From: Gentiana macrophylla
Lineage: Eukaryota > Streptophyta > Magnoliopsida > Gentianales > Gentianaceae
Reading direction: 5' to 3'
Length of the DNA stretch: 64,000 nucleotides
NCBI GenBank assembly: GCA_026214975.1
Contig: JAOBSW010000714.1
Span: forward strand, 1-64,000
Position numbers and translations under genes: made by a program. The notes under the pieces were generated by a model. The model searched no databases, was not told the DNA's origin, and worked only from the letters and a program-made list of their open reading frames with translations. Every line of letters starts with the position of its first letter. Position 1 is the first letter of the stretch. Shown here one piece after another: positions 23,691 through 35,500 of this stretch.

Positions 23691-25218
23691 TGGTAATATA
23701 TAAAAATTACAATAAAAATGATATACTTGGTAGATTAAATTTCAAGTCAGTAAAATATCATTTCAATATTATAAATATATTAATTATATCTTTCTTAGAA
23801 ATTAACAAGATAATAAGTGTATATAACTTAGATAAATTATTTATCAAATATCATTTAAATGAAATTCTACATAATTTACTTAATAAATATAATTAAAATT
23901 CTAGAATTATTCTCCTATCTCAACTTATATGAAATATTTGGAATCAAGGACTAAGTCAAGTAGTTGGCAAAATGGCTTATAATGTTTTAGGCTCAGGTGT
24001 TGGTTAATCGAAAGGATAGAAAAGGAAATCAAAAGAGAAAGAAGAAAGTAAATGCGTCTTTACACCTTCATATTTTTGATCAAAAATATCTCGATTAATA
24101 ACATTCTAATATTATTTCACCTATTTTTCAGATTTTCTCTCTCTTTTTTTTTTAATTTTTTTTTATAGAATACTAACATACCCAAACTCATTGTCAAAAT
24201 CGACTATCTTGCAAGCGTCATGAGGTGAGATCGAATATATTAATACCTATCTAACTTTTCCAATCTCAGCATATACCATTCTTTTGCATCGATACTTAGC
24301 TTTTATGTCATCATCTCCTTTCATAAGTACGTACGAACTCGTGGGAATTTTAGGAAATGTAGACCAAAATAGGCTAAGGGTCGGTTATAATTGGTTTAAT
24401 CACAAATAGCTATTTCAAGTGAGGTCTGGCCACTCTATTTGGCTGAGGTGGGGACAAAAATTGGAAATTTTATTCAGGTAGGCTATTTGGCTATAGCTGA
24501 TCAAAGTTATGCCAAAAATCGTCATCCCTAGTCCGATTCCATATTCATATTTCGTTTTGAAAAGAAAATTATTCTAACATTTCATTATAGATATAAGTAT
24601 ATTTGCTAAATTTCATTAAAAAAATTACTCGATAATATTTATGTACAGTTACATATACTTAAAATCTTATAAAAATCTAAAACTGACATATATAATATAA
24701 TTATAATATATCTAATTTACTTTACTTAATTAAAAATCTATTCTTACCAATTTATATTATTTTTATTCATATTAATTATATATTATCTACTTAAATTTAT
24801 TCAAGAAAAATTAAACTAAGTATTAAGAAATTAAGTATATATTTATATGAAAAATTTTAATTTTTATTTACTAACCTAACTCTACTCCACTTACTACGAA
24901 GCATCGTCGTCACGATGTTCAATGAGTAATAAAAAAGTAGGTTGAAAAAATTAAAATTTTATATGATTTTTTTTCTCGTTTTTTAGTGTTTTAAATGATA
25001 TTACTAACATATATTACTATGATTGAACTAAAGTAATAAAATTAAAGAAAACAACATATATATTAAACATAATAAAAACTATTACAAACTTATAGAGAAT
25101 TAATTAAACATGATACTAAGCTACTAATTAAGAAAACACTAAATTAAACATCTTACTACCAACCAACTTATAATAAACCAACAACTAAAAAAAAAACTCA
25201 CTCCATCCAAAACATATC
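23691..25218. other. AT-rich 3' interior of E1, no gene seen
   Basis: Very AT-rich on both strands with only short frames. It lies between the stop of the 25219-26069 ORF and the purine tract. It may be an untranslated region of the element. I found no gag, polymerase or integrase motif. Confidence 0.55.
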
Positions 25219-26069
25219 AAACTATAGATGAGCAACCGGGAGTATCAACCGGAAGCAGTCCCATTTGAGAATCACGAGAAGGATAAATCTCGTCCGTAGC
25301 AACCTCAGGGACTCCATTCAAATGAACACACAGTCTGGATATAAGCCAAGAAAAAGGCATCGGCCTTCCTCTACTACGTCTTTCCACCGCGAAATTAATT
25401 GCCGTCTTGTATATTAAAATCCCCTAGTCCACATATGCTCCAACAGTTATTGCATAAAATAGAAGCATCTCGTCGTCAGTAACCCCAGAAAAGTCACTAG
25501 TGGGATAGATTCGGGAATTAATAAAGTGTTTCCATGCCCTCAGATGAGGGGGTAAAGCCAAAGTGGATGAATCATAGTTATGGTCAAAAAGTGGAAACAC
25601 ATCTTTGGAATGCTTCGCAAAGTCACGATTGACAAAATTATAGGCATTTCCGAGCTCCCATTGAAACTTCGAAATGTGGGTTTGGAACAAAGCTACGGCG
25701 GGATTTCAAAATTTTGATTAACAACGATCAAGAAAAGGTTATAATGATACCCCAACAAGTAATAAGATGAGTTGAGGCTACCGTCGTGACGTCAGATAGA
25801 GATGCGTAAAAATCTCGAACAACAAAAATGTTGATTCTACCTCGGGGATGGCTAACCAACTTTCTCCAACCACAGCCTCGGATTAAATTTCGACCCCATT
25901 GATCTATTTTTTCCGTGTTTAATCCCTTCTCCATCAGTATAGGAGAATTAACAAAATTCAAACGTCTTGGGAGATTATTATGGAAAGAAGAGGATTGAGA
26001 AGCGGGAACCACAACATCTGGAGTCAGTGGTTCGTAACTATTAACGGAAGGAGTCAAGTGATTAGACAT
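25219..26069 (-). pseudogene. E1 ORF b: putative plant transposon (Transposase_32) protein
   Basis: Starts at ATG 26069 with Met-Ser-Asn-His-Leu-Thr-Pro-Ser after a short leader. The N-terminal part reads LNFVNSPILMEKGLNTEK, then a Trp-Gly-Arg block and VVRDFYASLSD, the expected start of the domain. After an apparent frameshift at 25690-25790 it continues with WKHFINSRIYPTSDFSGVTD, then after another near 25427 with GILIYKTAINF, RGRPMPFSWLISRLC and GVPEVATDEI, and ends Ser-Ser-Ile-Val-stop at about 25219. The domain order matches the family. The family's function is unknown; the name does not show that it is a transposase. A TATA box and four dyads lie upstream. Confidence 0.7.
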
Positions 26070-26146
26070 AATTAAAAAAAACTTATGCAGAGAAGTGAAG
26101 AAGAGATGAGTAAGAAATGAGCAATTTCTAAGGCTGGCTGATATTT

Positions 26147-26158
26147 CCTTATATAGAA
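26147..26158 (-). promoter_or_regulatory. TATA box of E1 ORF b
   Basis: Minus strand TTCTATATAAGG, about 80 bp upstream of the ATG at 26069 and about 58 bp downstream of the nearest dyad. The leader between is pyrimidine-rich, as is common at plant start sites. Confidence 0.6.
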
Positions 26159-26215
26159 ACATACACATCGTGCAAAAGTAGAAAAGATCTTTGTTTTGGC
26201 ATTTATTGGGTTTCC

Positions 26216-26323
26216 CGGATCGATCCGGGAAAGGGCCGGATCGATCCGGCCTATCAGATTAAAATCCATGTCAGGTCGGCATACTAACACCGGATCGATC
26301 CGGGATCAGGTCGGATCGATCCG
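26216..26323 (-). promoter_or_regulatory. Four CGGATCGATCCG dyads upstream of E1 ORF b
   Basis: Exact dyads start at 26216, 26237, 26291 and 26312, again in two pairs 21 bp apart. All four core sequences are perfect and equal to those in the E1 LTR. The surrounding DNA does not resemble the LTR, so this is not simply a piece of LTR; only the dyads and their spacing are shared. Confidence 0.8.
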
Positions 26324-26574
26324 GCACTACTATTCCTAACAGAGTTGTTTTTGGCTTGAAAATGCCGTAATTTTTCTAGTTTGTAATATTTTTGCTTAAA
26401 AACTTTTGTTTCTTATTTCATTTTTTTATTTTTGTAGAATATTGATAACGACAAAATTTACTACACGGTGCGTAAAATAAAATCATACGAAAATAAAGAT
26501 CAAAAACTAGTTGTTCGAAAATAAATTGTTTAAGTTTCAACATATCATAAAATGTTTCAAATCACTCCTCATCA

Positions 26575-28055
26575 TCTCCAATCTCGGCAAAGCTCGAACT
26601 AGGCATGGATTGAGAACTAGCAGGATCATGAGTCGACTCAAACAATGGTTCTTGAAAAGGCGTCGACATCCTAACCGAACTATCGAATCCCATAGAACTC
26701 ATCCTGTTGTGATATCAAGCAAAAGTTCTTCCCCGACTTGTCGTGGTGTGGGAAAATGCTCCAAATCCTCCCCGAACTAGATCACATTTGCCGCCATGTG
26801 GTACTGTCGAAAAATCACCTACACCACTAGTTTGATTTCCAAAAGAATGTGACATTGGTTGGAAGTTTGATTGAGGTGGCATTGGTGGAATCATTTCGGG
26901 CAAGGTATATGGCTCAGATTGGCAATGCGGAATATCCATTCCGGCGTGGGTGGTTCGAAAGTATATTCATCGATATAAACCTCGCATGCCTTGCCTTAAA
27001 TCTTGAGACCATTGCCTATTCCTTTCGCATAGATAGCCATATTGGCATGGGCACGAGTAACATCAAAGGATAAGGATTGAAACATGTCATAAGTGATGGT
27101 ATTTGGAAGCTGAGATTGTGTTTGACTTGATGATGGAGGAACAGTGGTGGGTTGAGAAGCAGTGGAATAGGTGAGGTCGGGCGGCGGTTTGGGTTCATAA
27201 AATCTATTTTTCCGCTTGGTTGAGTGGCAAACTAGGGCCTATCAATGCTTCATCAGCCAAAATCAGATTATCATTAGGTAGCTCAGGAACACCTATTTGT
27301 CGACATAATGAAGAAATAAAACAAGGAAAAGGCATATGACTGCCTGGTTTAGCAGTCGTGACAAATTCCTTGGCCCGTTTATACATGACTTTGCCTACAT
27401 CCATAGCTATATCATTGACCATAGCCCATGCAATACAAAGATCCTCTTTACCAAAAGATGTCAAATGACGAGTAGGGTAAAGAGTCGAACTAATAAAACG
27501 CTTAATGGCTTTCATATCCCTTATACACTTTCCATATGAAAATCTATTTTCATGCCATCTAGCTGTAGGATCTAACTCGTTCTGGGCTATTAAGACTATA
27601 TGGTCAAAATCTGCAGGTTCATCAAGATTCCACACTGTATAATAATCTTCATCTTCTGGTATATCGGGAATACCATATATAACATTTATAATATGAGGAG
27701 TAAACGGCACTGTCTTGGTTCTTAAGGTTGCAGAGGCTAACTCACCATCTTCTGTTGCATTATGTGTTGCTAACAGAGAATAAAACTCAGAAACCAAGGT
27801 TGTGTTAACTTCACCTTCTCTTAAAGCGGCTAACTCCATCCACTGTCTACTTTCAAAAATCGCTTTCACTTCCTTTCCCAAATCCTTAAAATCTAAACCC
27901 CTTTCTATCGCAACTAAACATTTTCCAAACTTATTCCTTAATGCACTTTTAGCTGCTTTAGACGCGGTTCTTTGAAAACTAACTGCCAACTCTTCAGGTG
28001 TTAATGGCCTTGTTTCTATGACCGGAATTTGGATTGGGATATTTGGCTTACGTTT
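26575..28055 (-). pseudogene. E1 ORF a: putative plant transposon (Transposase_32) protein, N-terminus cut off
   Basis: The longest clean stretch is 261 codons from 27989 to 27204. In-frame sequence continues upstream (Pro-Val-Ile-Glu-Thr-Arg-Pro-Leu-Thr) to the junction at 28055, so the true start is lost. Domain features: VNTTLVSEFYSLL at residues 61-73, VPFTPHIINVIYGIPD at 94-109, FISSTLYPTRHLTSFG at 165-180, FPCFISSLCRQIGVPE at 221-236. After a frameshift at about 27205 the tail continues (TYDMFQSLSFDVTRAHANMA) and seems to end near 26575 with Glu-Ile-Gly-Asp-Asp-Glu-Glu. It is related to ORF b but clearly diverged. It acts, if at all, as part of the retrotransposon; its role is unknown. 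Confidence 0.7.
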
Positions 28056-28803
28056 TTAGCGGCTTTAGATGTAGAAGAGTTGATTAATATTATCATGTCT
28101 GTGTTCTTGGATCGACAACTTGTAGGCCATTATGTTTCATTACATCAATGCTTGGTTGCGGCCATCACTTTCTTTTCGGATGATAGTGGACTGTATGTCT
28201 TCCTAGAATAGCCAAAACACTAGCTAGCAGGTTAGAGACAAATATTCAAACATAATGCGTTTGAGAATTGTAGCTTGGCATTCTACTTTATAGGTGTTAC
28301 ACATTAGTGTGACCATGTCAAAATCAAGTTGGAATATAAACATCAGTGTAGTGCAATGTAGTAGTGAGTTGCGGTTTTTAGCCAAAGACTGTCTTTCTTG
28401 GTATTTATTGCATTTTCTTAATATATACGGTTCTTCCTTCACAGGTGTATCTGTCTGATTGAGCTCATCAATATTTTGTTACCGTTGATCTGACTTGTTG
28501 ATGGTGGTTATGCAATACGCAAACGCAATGTTGCTCATTGTTGGTGCTATGAGTTAATGTTTATGATATGGTCATTGGTAACAAAACCGATCAACTAAAA
28601 GCTGATCAATCAACTCCACCAGCAGTTTCAATGTATGGAGAAGTCATTATACCTGTAACAAGTACTTGTGATAAATTTTTTTTCAAATTGTAAATTGTGT
28701 TTTCAATTTTCTTTTTCTAATGTATTTCATCACCTCAATATCAAGAATATCAATCTCTTTTTAGGGCCGTTCATCGCCGTGCCTTGCACGGCAACTACCA
28801 CTA
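28056..28803 (+). mobile_element. 3' fragment of the Helitron-like element, second copy
   Basis: Matches 16358-17101 and ends GCCGTGC-CTT-GCACGGC-AACTACCACTAGT, with a perfect 7-bp stem. The left edge is the E1 junction, so only the 3' third is present. Confidence 0.5.
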
Positions 28804-29441
28804 GTATATATATATATATAATAGTAGACCAAAAATATTAACGTATAAAGTATTTATTATGTAATATACCAATGTCACATATGTTGATAAAACATTTAAG
28901 TAATGTGACCATATAAATTAATTTTCAAAACATTTGTTACGTAGATCAAAAACACTTATCGGACTAAAACTGATCGTGTAGTAAATACGTAATATATCCC
29001 AAAATAAATATTTTGAAATACATCAACACAAAATACTCAACAAATAGGCCGGGTATTGACAGCGGGTTGTAGTTGTAGGATAATAACTTAATAGGCCCGT
29101 TAATTCATAGGCCCAATAATGCTTTATCCAGATATATTAAGTGCTGGAACGTAATTGTAATAATGTTGGGCCCAATAATACCATAATTACAACATCATAT
29201 CATATTTATAAAGTGATGATAAAAATATATCATACACAATTGATTTTAATCATTTATGATGTGTAATTCAAGGTACTGAAAAAATGACAAATTGCCTTTG
29301 TAAGTCATTTGACTTTTAGCGAGGAGTTAGTGATGAGATAAAATATATATGGCAAATAGATATGGTGCTGTAAAATTAATCAAACCATTTAATGGTTTAT
29401 TGTAGGCACAACAATATCCCAACACATTATAATATGGTGTA
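28804..29441. other. Intergenic stretch, second copy
   Basis: Collinear with 17102-17969 but without the 228-bp MITE; the unfilled site AAAAATAT is at 29221-29228. No gene seen. Confidence 0.65.
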
Positions 29442-31171
29442 TGATGGCCGTTTTACGGTAAAGCCAACTCTAACCGGCAGGATACCGAGTCGGTTGTACT
29501 ATAAATGGTGAGCAAGGTCGTATCCCACAAGGAATCTGGTTAAGTATCAAAGTCAGTATCGTTCCTAGTTCAGGCCAACACAACTACTAGACATGGTGAT
29601 TTGTCAGATCACCGGTTTTAACTACTAATATGCACAACAAAGAGTTTAAACTATATAGAAGAGATAGCCGAGCTATGATCCGACCAACTACTTTCTAGCC
29701 CAAACTCATTTCCGGAGTGATTTTGATCTACTCTAATGGTCTTGGTATCATTAAAGGGTGTCGTCTCCTATTTCCGAGAATAGACATTATTTCAATAATC
29801 TACCCTCATATGTCAGGTTCAACAGTCCGCTGACCGGATTTAACTGACCTAACACGGTCTACGATCAATGAAACGCTCAACAAGTTGATACAAACCTCAC
29901 ACACAAAACCGAATCTAAACAACTCAGTCGGTTTTACAGGGTGATCCTAGAACCTCGATTCCCGTACCCTCTGGCAAAATACATTGATAAAGACGATACG
30001 TGAGATATGATTATCGAGTCGCGAATTCAACAATCGTGATTAAGCATAAGTTCTAGAACAACAACAACACCAATATCTAACAATCAACATATCAAAATAC
30101 CTCAATCAATAGGCTAGGATTCGATTTTGAAGATTATCGCATAACTCGGCTATACACGGGTTAACTACTCATTAATCTAAGCAAAATATAAGGAATCAAC
30201 AATAAATTGAACAAGCATCAAGATCGAAACAAGAAATCGATATTACCGAAAGATGAAGTTGAGGAAACCGGAAGAAAAACAAAATCCAAATTGAAATTGC
30301 AAGAGCTAGCAACACGAGTCTTCGAATTACAACAATTTAAACCTAATCTAAGCTAACTATTTACCAATCTAAGTTAATCTAAGAAAAATGGTGAAAAAGC
30401 TGCTGAAAACGCTGAAGAAGATGGGGATGACCTAATAGCGAAATGGGGGTATTTATATGTGGAGGGGTGCAAGTGGGTAAAAAAAGTCGGTAGGTGCACA
30501 CCTGCCATTTTCATAGGTGTGCACCTAAGGAGTAAGCCAAATTCCCCAACTCTTAGTACTGATAGGAGTCCACATACCAAATTGTTAGGCGTGAACCTAT
30601 CAAGTGCTCTGTTTAGGGGTGTCTCTGATCTTGTAGATGCGCACCTGCCATATCGTTAGGTGTGCACCTGCTGACACATATTCAGAAAATAAGCCATAAC
30701 TTTGTGTGTAGACCTCAAAATCCAGTGATTCAAAATGTATTGGAAAGATTATTGAATTGTCTACAACTTTCATGAATATTGCCAGCCCAGAAAATGCCTC
30801 TACATTGGACCAAAATGCAGATCAAGTGAAGGTAGGGTGAAAACACCAACGAGTTTTGGTATGTTTGAGCGTTTAAGCTTCGGGCACACGCTCAACCCCC
30901 GTATCTCGCATTCCGGTAATCTCGAACACCTAAGTCCTGAAAAATATCACAACAAGTACTACACACAACCCCTACAGGACACTAGGGTGACAGAGAATGC
31001 ATCAAAACACCTAAAACATCGAGATTTATGAACATTACGTCTTAGGTTTCGTAAATACAAACCATGGTGTAAATACATCAAAACACAACCAAATGACTCT
31101 GTATACATATAAAACGAGGTATAAACGGGGTATAATCACATAGAAAATGATAGTCAAGTTGAATCTCATCA
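29442..31171 (-). mobile_element. Solo LTR E0, second copy
   Basis: 1730 bp with the same ends and the same imperfect flanks (GTGTA and GTGTG) as the first copy. It was duplicated together with its surroundings and did not insert separately. TATA box near 30449-30459 (minus strand). Confidence 0.8.
30492..30669 (-). promoter_or_regulatory. Three pairs of AGGTG-NN-CACCT dyads upstream of the E0 TATA box
   Basis: Starts at 30492 and 30515, 30564 and 30587, 30635 and 30658. Each pair is exactly 23 bp apart and successive pairs are 72 and 71 bp apart. The best members are AGGTGCACACCT and AGGTGTGCACCT (twice); the others have one to three changes. The first dyad is about 33 bp from the TATA box at 30449-30459. 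Confidence 0.8.
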
Positions 31172-31175
31172 GTGT

Positions 31176-32574
31176 GTGACAAAAGAAACGTGGTTACTTT
31201 CGAGGAGTGGTCGCCATAACCCGAGATATCTGATTTATTCAGTGGATTTCCCTTCGTGCTGGTTGGGTTGGTGGGCTGCCTCATGGGGCGTTATTTCTCT
31301 CCGATTTGTACTTGTCGAGGGCTCCATGTGCGACCAGCTTTTCAATTTATCTCCTCAACAGTCGGCAGGAGCTTGTGTCGTGTCAATGGTCTCTGTGGTA
31401 TTCGCAGTACTTAGTCATGTCACGAATTTTCCTCTGGTCGCTCATATTGGGCGAGGAATATGGAGTTTGTCCTTGATCTCGTGCATGGTCTCTTCTATAA
31501 AGGCGATTAGGAGGTGTCTTGTTCTTTTTGAATTTCTCGGCCTTTTGATTTCCCTGTGCTGCGGCTCAGCCTCTCTTTGCCGAAGTGGGCTTAGTTTTGT
31601 CTCTTAGTCCGGACGGCAGACACAGAACATCTTCAGAGGCAGATAATTTTCTTGCCGAAGAGAGCATCTACTGTAGATTTTCGGGCGAACTCAGCCTTGA
31701 GTGGGCCTTTAGTTAGGCCGCTTTGGAAGCTTGTCATGACCATGTTGTCGGCGAGACCTCAAGTCTCATCATAAACTCAGACAAATCTATCATAATAGCT
31801 TTGAGTCGACTCACCTACTCCCTGCCGGACCTCATAAAGGTCGTCTAATGTCCTCTAAGGCTGACCCGCCGACTTGAATTCTGCAACGATTTTAGATTGG
31901 AGCTCGGGCCAGGAACTGATCGACCTGGCAAGCAATGGAATGGCGAGTCAAGTCATTATAATTTGATTCATAGTTCGATTTTAGCCCATTATACATCCCA
32001 GAGACAATGGAATGTCATTTTATATCATTTTTTTCCGTGTACTTGATTAATGAGATCATTGTATGGCCTTTGCTCCCTCAACTAATTTTTCTTAAATGTT
32101 TTTTTGTCTAATGGTAGTACAACGGTTCCAGAAGACAAAAATCTTGAACATTGGACCTTTGGATAGATTGCCTGAAAAGTTCTGCTACAAGGAGATTGTA
32201 GTTGGAAGAATATCAATCATCAAATAGACTCATTTGATGTATCTTTAAAAAAGAAGTGGTTGTAAGAACTATGAAGTAATTGTTTTAGAGATTTTTCCCT
32301 TTTTTGGACGAGAACCACAGCAGAAGCAAAAGAAACCAGTGAAAAATGAAACGAAACACCCCCGAAAAAAAAAATATTGGTGACTTGAATAATCCTGTGT
32401 TTTTTCATTCTTCTTTTGTTCATACAATGAACATCTACATATGGAAAATAGATATAGTGTTGTAAAATTAATCAAACCATTTAATGGTTTATTGTAGGCA
32501 CAACAATATCCCAACACATTATAACATGGTGTATGACAAAATAAACGTGGTTACTTTCGAGGAGTGGTCGCCAT
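31176..32574 (-). pseudogene. Ty3/gypsy gag relic S1' and start of S2'
   Basis: Second copy of S1 (19702-21088), followed by the first 26 bases of the next tandem unit before L1 interrupts at 32575. The gag core (about 31990-31690, minus) and Cys-His region (about 31425-31350) are recognisable and carry stops. Confidence 0.65.
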
Positions 32575-34413
32575 TGTTAGGAAAATATCATCGCAACGGA
32601 AGCGATTTAAGGATCTAGATCTATATAATACACGTAATAAAACATTAAATCTACATCTACAAGTAAGTTGTAGAACATACCTCTTGGATCTCTAAATCCA
32701 AGTTGAAGAACCGCAATAGAAAAGAAGATGTGAAGAGCACCACGATCTTCCGCACGTGTGATCCAAGCAATTCCCGGTGGAAGGAATTCTCGACTCGAAC
32801 CCCTCCGATATGCTACCCGGAAAAATCTCCAAGATTTTCCCCTTAAACCCCTTGGCCGAAATTATCACTTCTTCTCTCTAAGAGGAGAAGTCGAAATTTA
32901 TTGTGTGTTGTAAGGCTTGGGAGAACTCTCTTTATATAGGAGAGTAAAACTTAGCCTCCAAGGATTTTATAATTAATACAAAATCAATTATAATAATCCT
33001 ATTAAATAAAAGATAATCTCAAAATATTCTAGAACAAATCAAGAACATTTTTATCTTTATTATTTACCATAAATATTTATCCAATAAATATTTTATGCAC
33101 ATGTCTTTTTAACACACAAGAAAACTAATTCCTTGTCAAAATAAAGACACATGTGGCGCCACAAACATATATTGACCTAGTCAATATTAATTTTGCCATT
33201 ACACAATAATTGGGCCAAGATTATGGAAAATGTCTTTTCCACATATTTAATTATTTAGCCCAACTAATTTAATAGTCCACTAAACAATTAATTCACATAT
33301 CGTTTTAATAAAGTCCAACATGAACTAAATTAATATTATTAGGATTCGACGTCCGAGAATATACATGCTATATTAGGAGGCACGTCGGGGACCATGGACT
33401 AATAATCGTGGCTCCGATAAATCAAATAAATAATTATCTTATGAAGCAGAATAATTATATTCGATAAATCAATCACAGAATATGCCACCATAATCCCGTG
33501 ATCGCACTCCTCCGATTATAAGATTATATTTATCTCCTCACGAAAGTAATAAGCGCCCACCGATATAATCATTTCATATGGATTAATCCTCCATGATGAT
33601 ATTCATTCTAAATCGGGAAGTTACCGTTAACCCTTTTCGTAACATCTTGTCCTTACTTACCATTAACCCCTAGTGATCAATAATTCAAATAACTCCTTTG
33701 GTAGCTAATCGGTGTAATATGAATCCCATGGATCGATCAATGTCTAGGATTAACTCATAAAAGGGCTGTCTATCTACTTCCATAAATGGAAGGAATGGAT
33801 TCCGTATCTGTGATAACACGGACTACTCACTCAATCCAAATACAATGCCAAGATGGGGTAATTCGGATCACGGACTCGATTGTAATCCTTAACCGTCAAG
33901 TCAAACCTCATACCGATTCAAGCGGTTGGATCGTGATCACCTCGGGATTAAGATATATCCATAATATGATCATCTAATGATTCGATAAGACTTCTCAATT
34001 ACGGAATTATATTGAGAACTCGAGATCAAATCGGTCCAAACCATATATGATATATCTATCATATATAAATGCCCCATTAGGTTCCCTTAACCGAAAGTCC
34101 GGATAAGGCGATCACACCTATCGTGTTATGGGCGCATTAATAGTAATGCGTTAAAGGGAGACCCGATACTCTCGATTAACTTTACTACGGACTAATTGTA
34201 TTTTAAGTACATCTTCACTAACTCAATCCTCCGTGTATATCTCATACACTTGAGTTAAGTGATTACATAAACGATATACTCGGGGTTTTACAGTAGTGTA
34301 AATACTATTTGTCACATCGGTGATTATGAGAATAATAAATATGAATAATAATATCATTTCATTTATTAAATAAAACAATTACAAAAATTGTCTTTCGGGC
34401 ATCACACCTAACA
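32575..34413 (-). repeat. 3' LTR of L1
   Basis: 1839 bp with 7-bp inverted ends TGTTAGG and CCTAACA. On the minus strand a TATA box (CTATATAAAG) lies near 32930. The purine-rich stretch AAGTGGGAGA against its inner edge (34414-34428, minus) is the polypurine tract. Confidence 0.85.
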
Positions 34414-34639
34414 ATCTCCCACTTGCACTAAAGCTTGTGATTAATTGTTTTAGAGCACACCCTATTATTTAAAACTACAGCAAACTACATCTCCCACTTG
34501 CTCTAAAGCAATGGAGACTCATCCCGTATTTTAGTACCTACAAAACTTATCATAACCATTTCAGATTCCAAAGTACACTCCGAGTATGCCGTCGTAGGAT
34601 AGGTCGGGGACTCGGGAGCACCTATATCTCGAATGTCAT

Positions 34640-35020
34640 GGGTCTTAATGATCAGTCAGGTTGTCGGCTCGAGGCGATCCGTAGAATCGAAACGTCGCCG
34701 GTCCATCTGATCATGTGGTACCTACCCAATATGCTCTTGAACTCCAATGATTTCGGAAATCCTTATAAGCTACCCCTTCATTGTTTGCACAATGATGTGG
34801 TATCTGCTTTCCAAATCTAGAATGACTCCCAGATATGGAAAGGAAATCCTTAAGCTATATCGCCTCTCTAGCTACTACAAAAGCCGCTAATCACCCAACT
34901 AGTTAAAGTCGAGTTGGCGTTGCTGGATTTCTCCAGGCAATAGCTTCAACAAGAGTAAACACTGAGCCCGAGATCGACTTTAACGATCATCCTCAATCTG
35001 ACTTAAAGTCAAAATCAGTG
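34640..35020 (-). pseudogene. Copia RNase H relic of L1
   Basis: Minus strand frames give Asp-Phe-Lys-Ser-Asp, then Ser-Ile-SGSVFTL and AIAWRNPAT, matching the Asp-Ser-Asp...SGSVFTL-x-GGA-x-x-W-x-S segment. Next is Ala-Ala-Phe-Val-Val-Ala-Arg-Glu-Ala-Ile (the AASEAAKEA block), then CANNEGVAYKDFRNH, and GDVSILRIAS near the end. Stops and frameshifts are numerous. Confidence 0.65.
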
Positions 35021-35500
35021 TATCACACATATCCAAGCTCATACATGAATATGTCCGCATATTATTCCTCGTTCTCTCAAGATACTAAAGGACATACTAA
35101 ACTTGCTTTGTTAACTGCCGAATCTAAGATTCGATCAAAATTGACGTCAATAACCTGACCATCTCTTGTCACAAAGAGAATCCATCCCATTTCTCTTTAT
35201 CCGAAGATTTAGAGAGTCATTCCCGAGGCATAGGGTAGAACTTCCTCGTTGAATGTTGCATACATGGATGCATCATCTTAACCAATAAGATGGACGGGAA
35301 ACCAATGAGTGATTCTAATGAATTCGACCGAGTCAAACTCTTGAGAATGTTGTCCAAATCTCATTGCAGAGAGAATTGTGGCATTGTCGGTCGACTTGAG
35401 ATAACACACCCATGTTGAGTCCAGCTGGTGCAGCGTTATCCTTCACAAACACTAATATATATGTATATATTCACTCATCGTACTAAAATTGATATCCAGT

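Larger units (their letters stand above)
21710..28055 (-). mobile_element. E1: 3' part of a large non-autonomous LTR retrotransposon
   Basis: One LTR at the left (21710-23646), an adjacent purine tract, about 1.5 kb of AT-rich sequence, then two minus-strand ORFs with the putative plant transposon domain (Transposase_32, PF20167 type). No gag, protease or polymerase motif is visible. On the right the element stops inside the N-terminal part of the second ORF at 28055, where the duplicated segment resumes at a point equivalent to 16358. The 5' LTR and primer site are missing, so this is a truncated insertion or a recombination junction. Its minus orientation follows from the purine tract and TATA box. 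Confidence 0.75.

Noticed and set aside
26575..28055. Calling the Transposase_32 ORFs a transposase
   Set aside because: The name comes from a domain of unknown function found in plant transposons. No catalytic motif is visible and the element has LTRs and a purine tract, so it is a retrotransposon.
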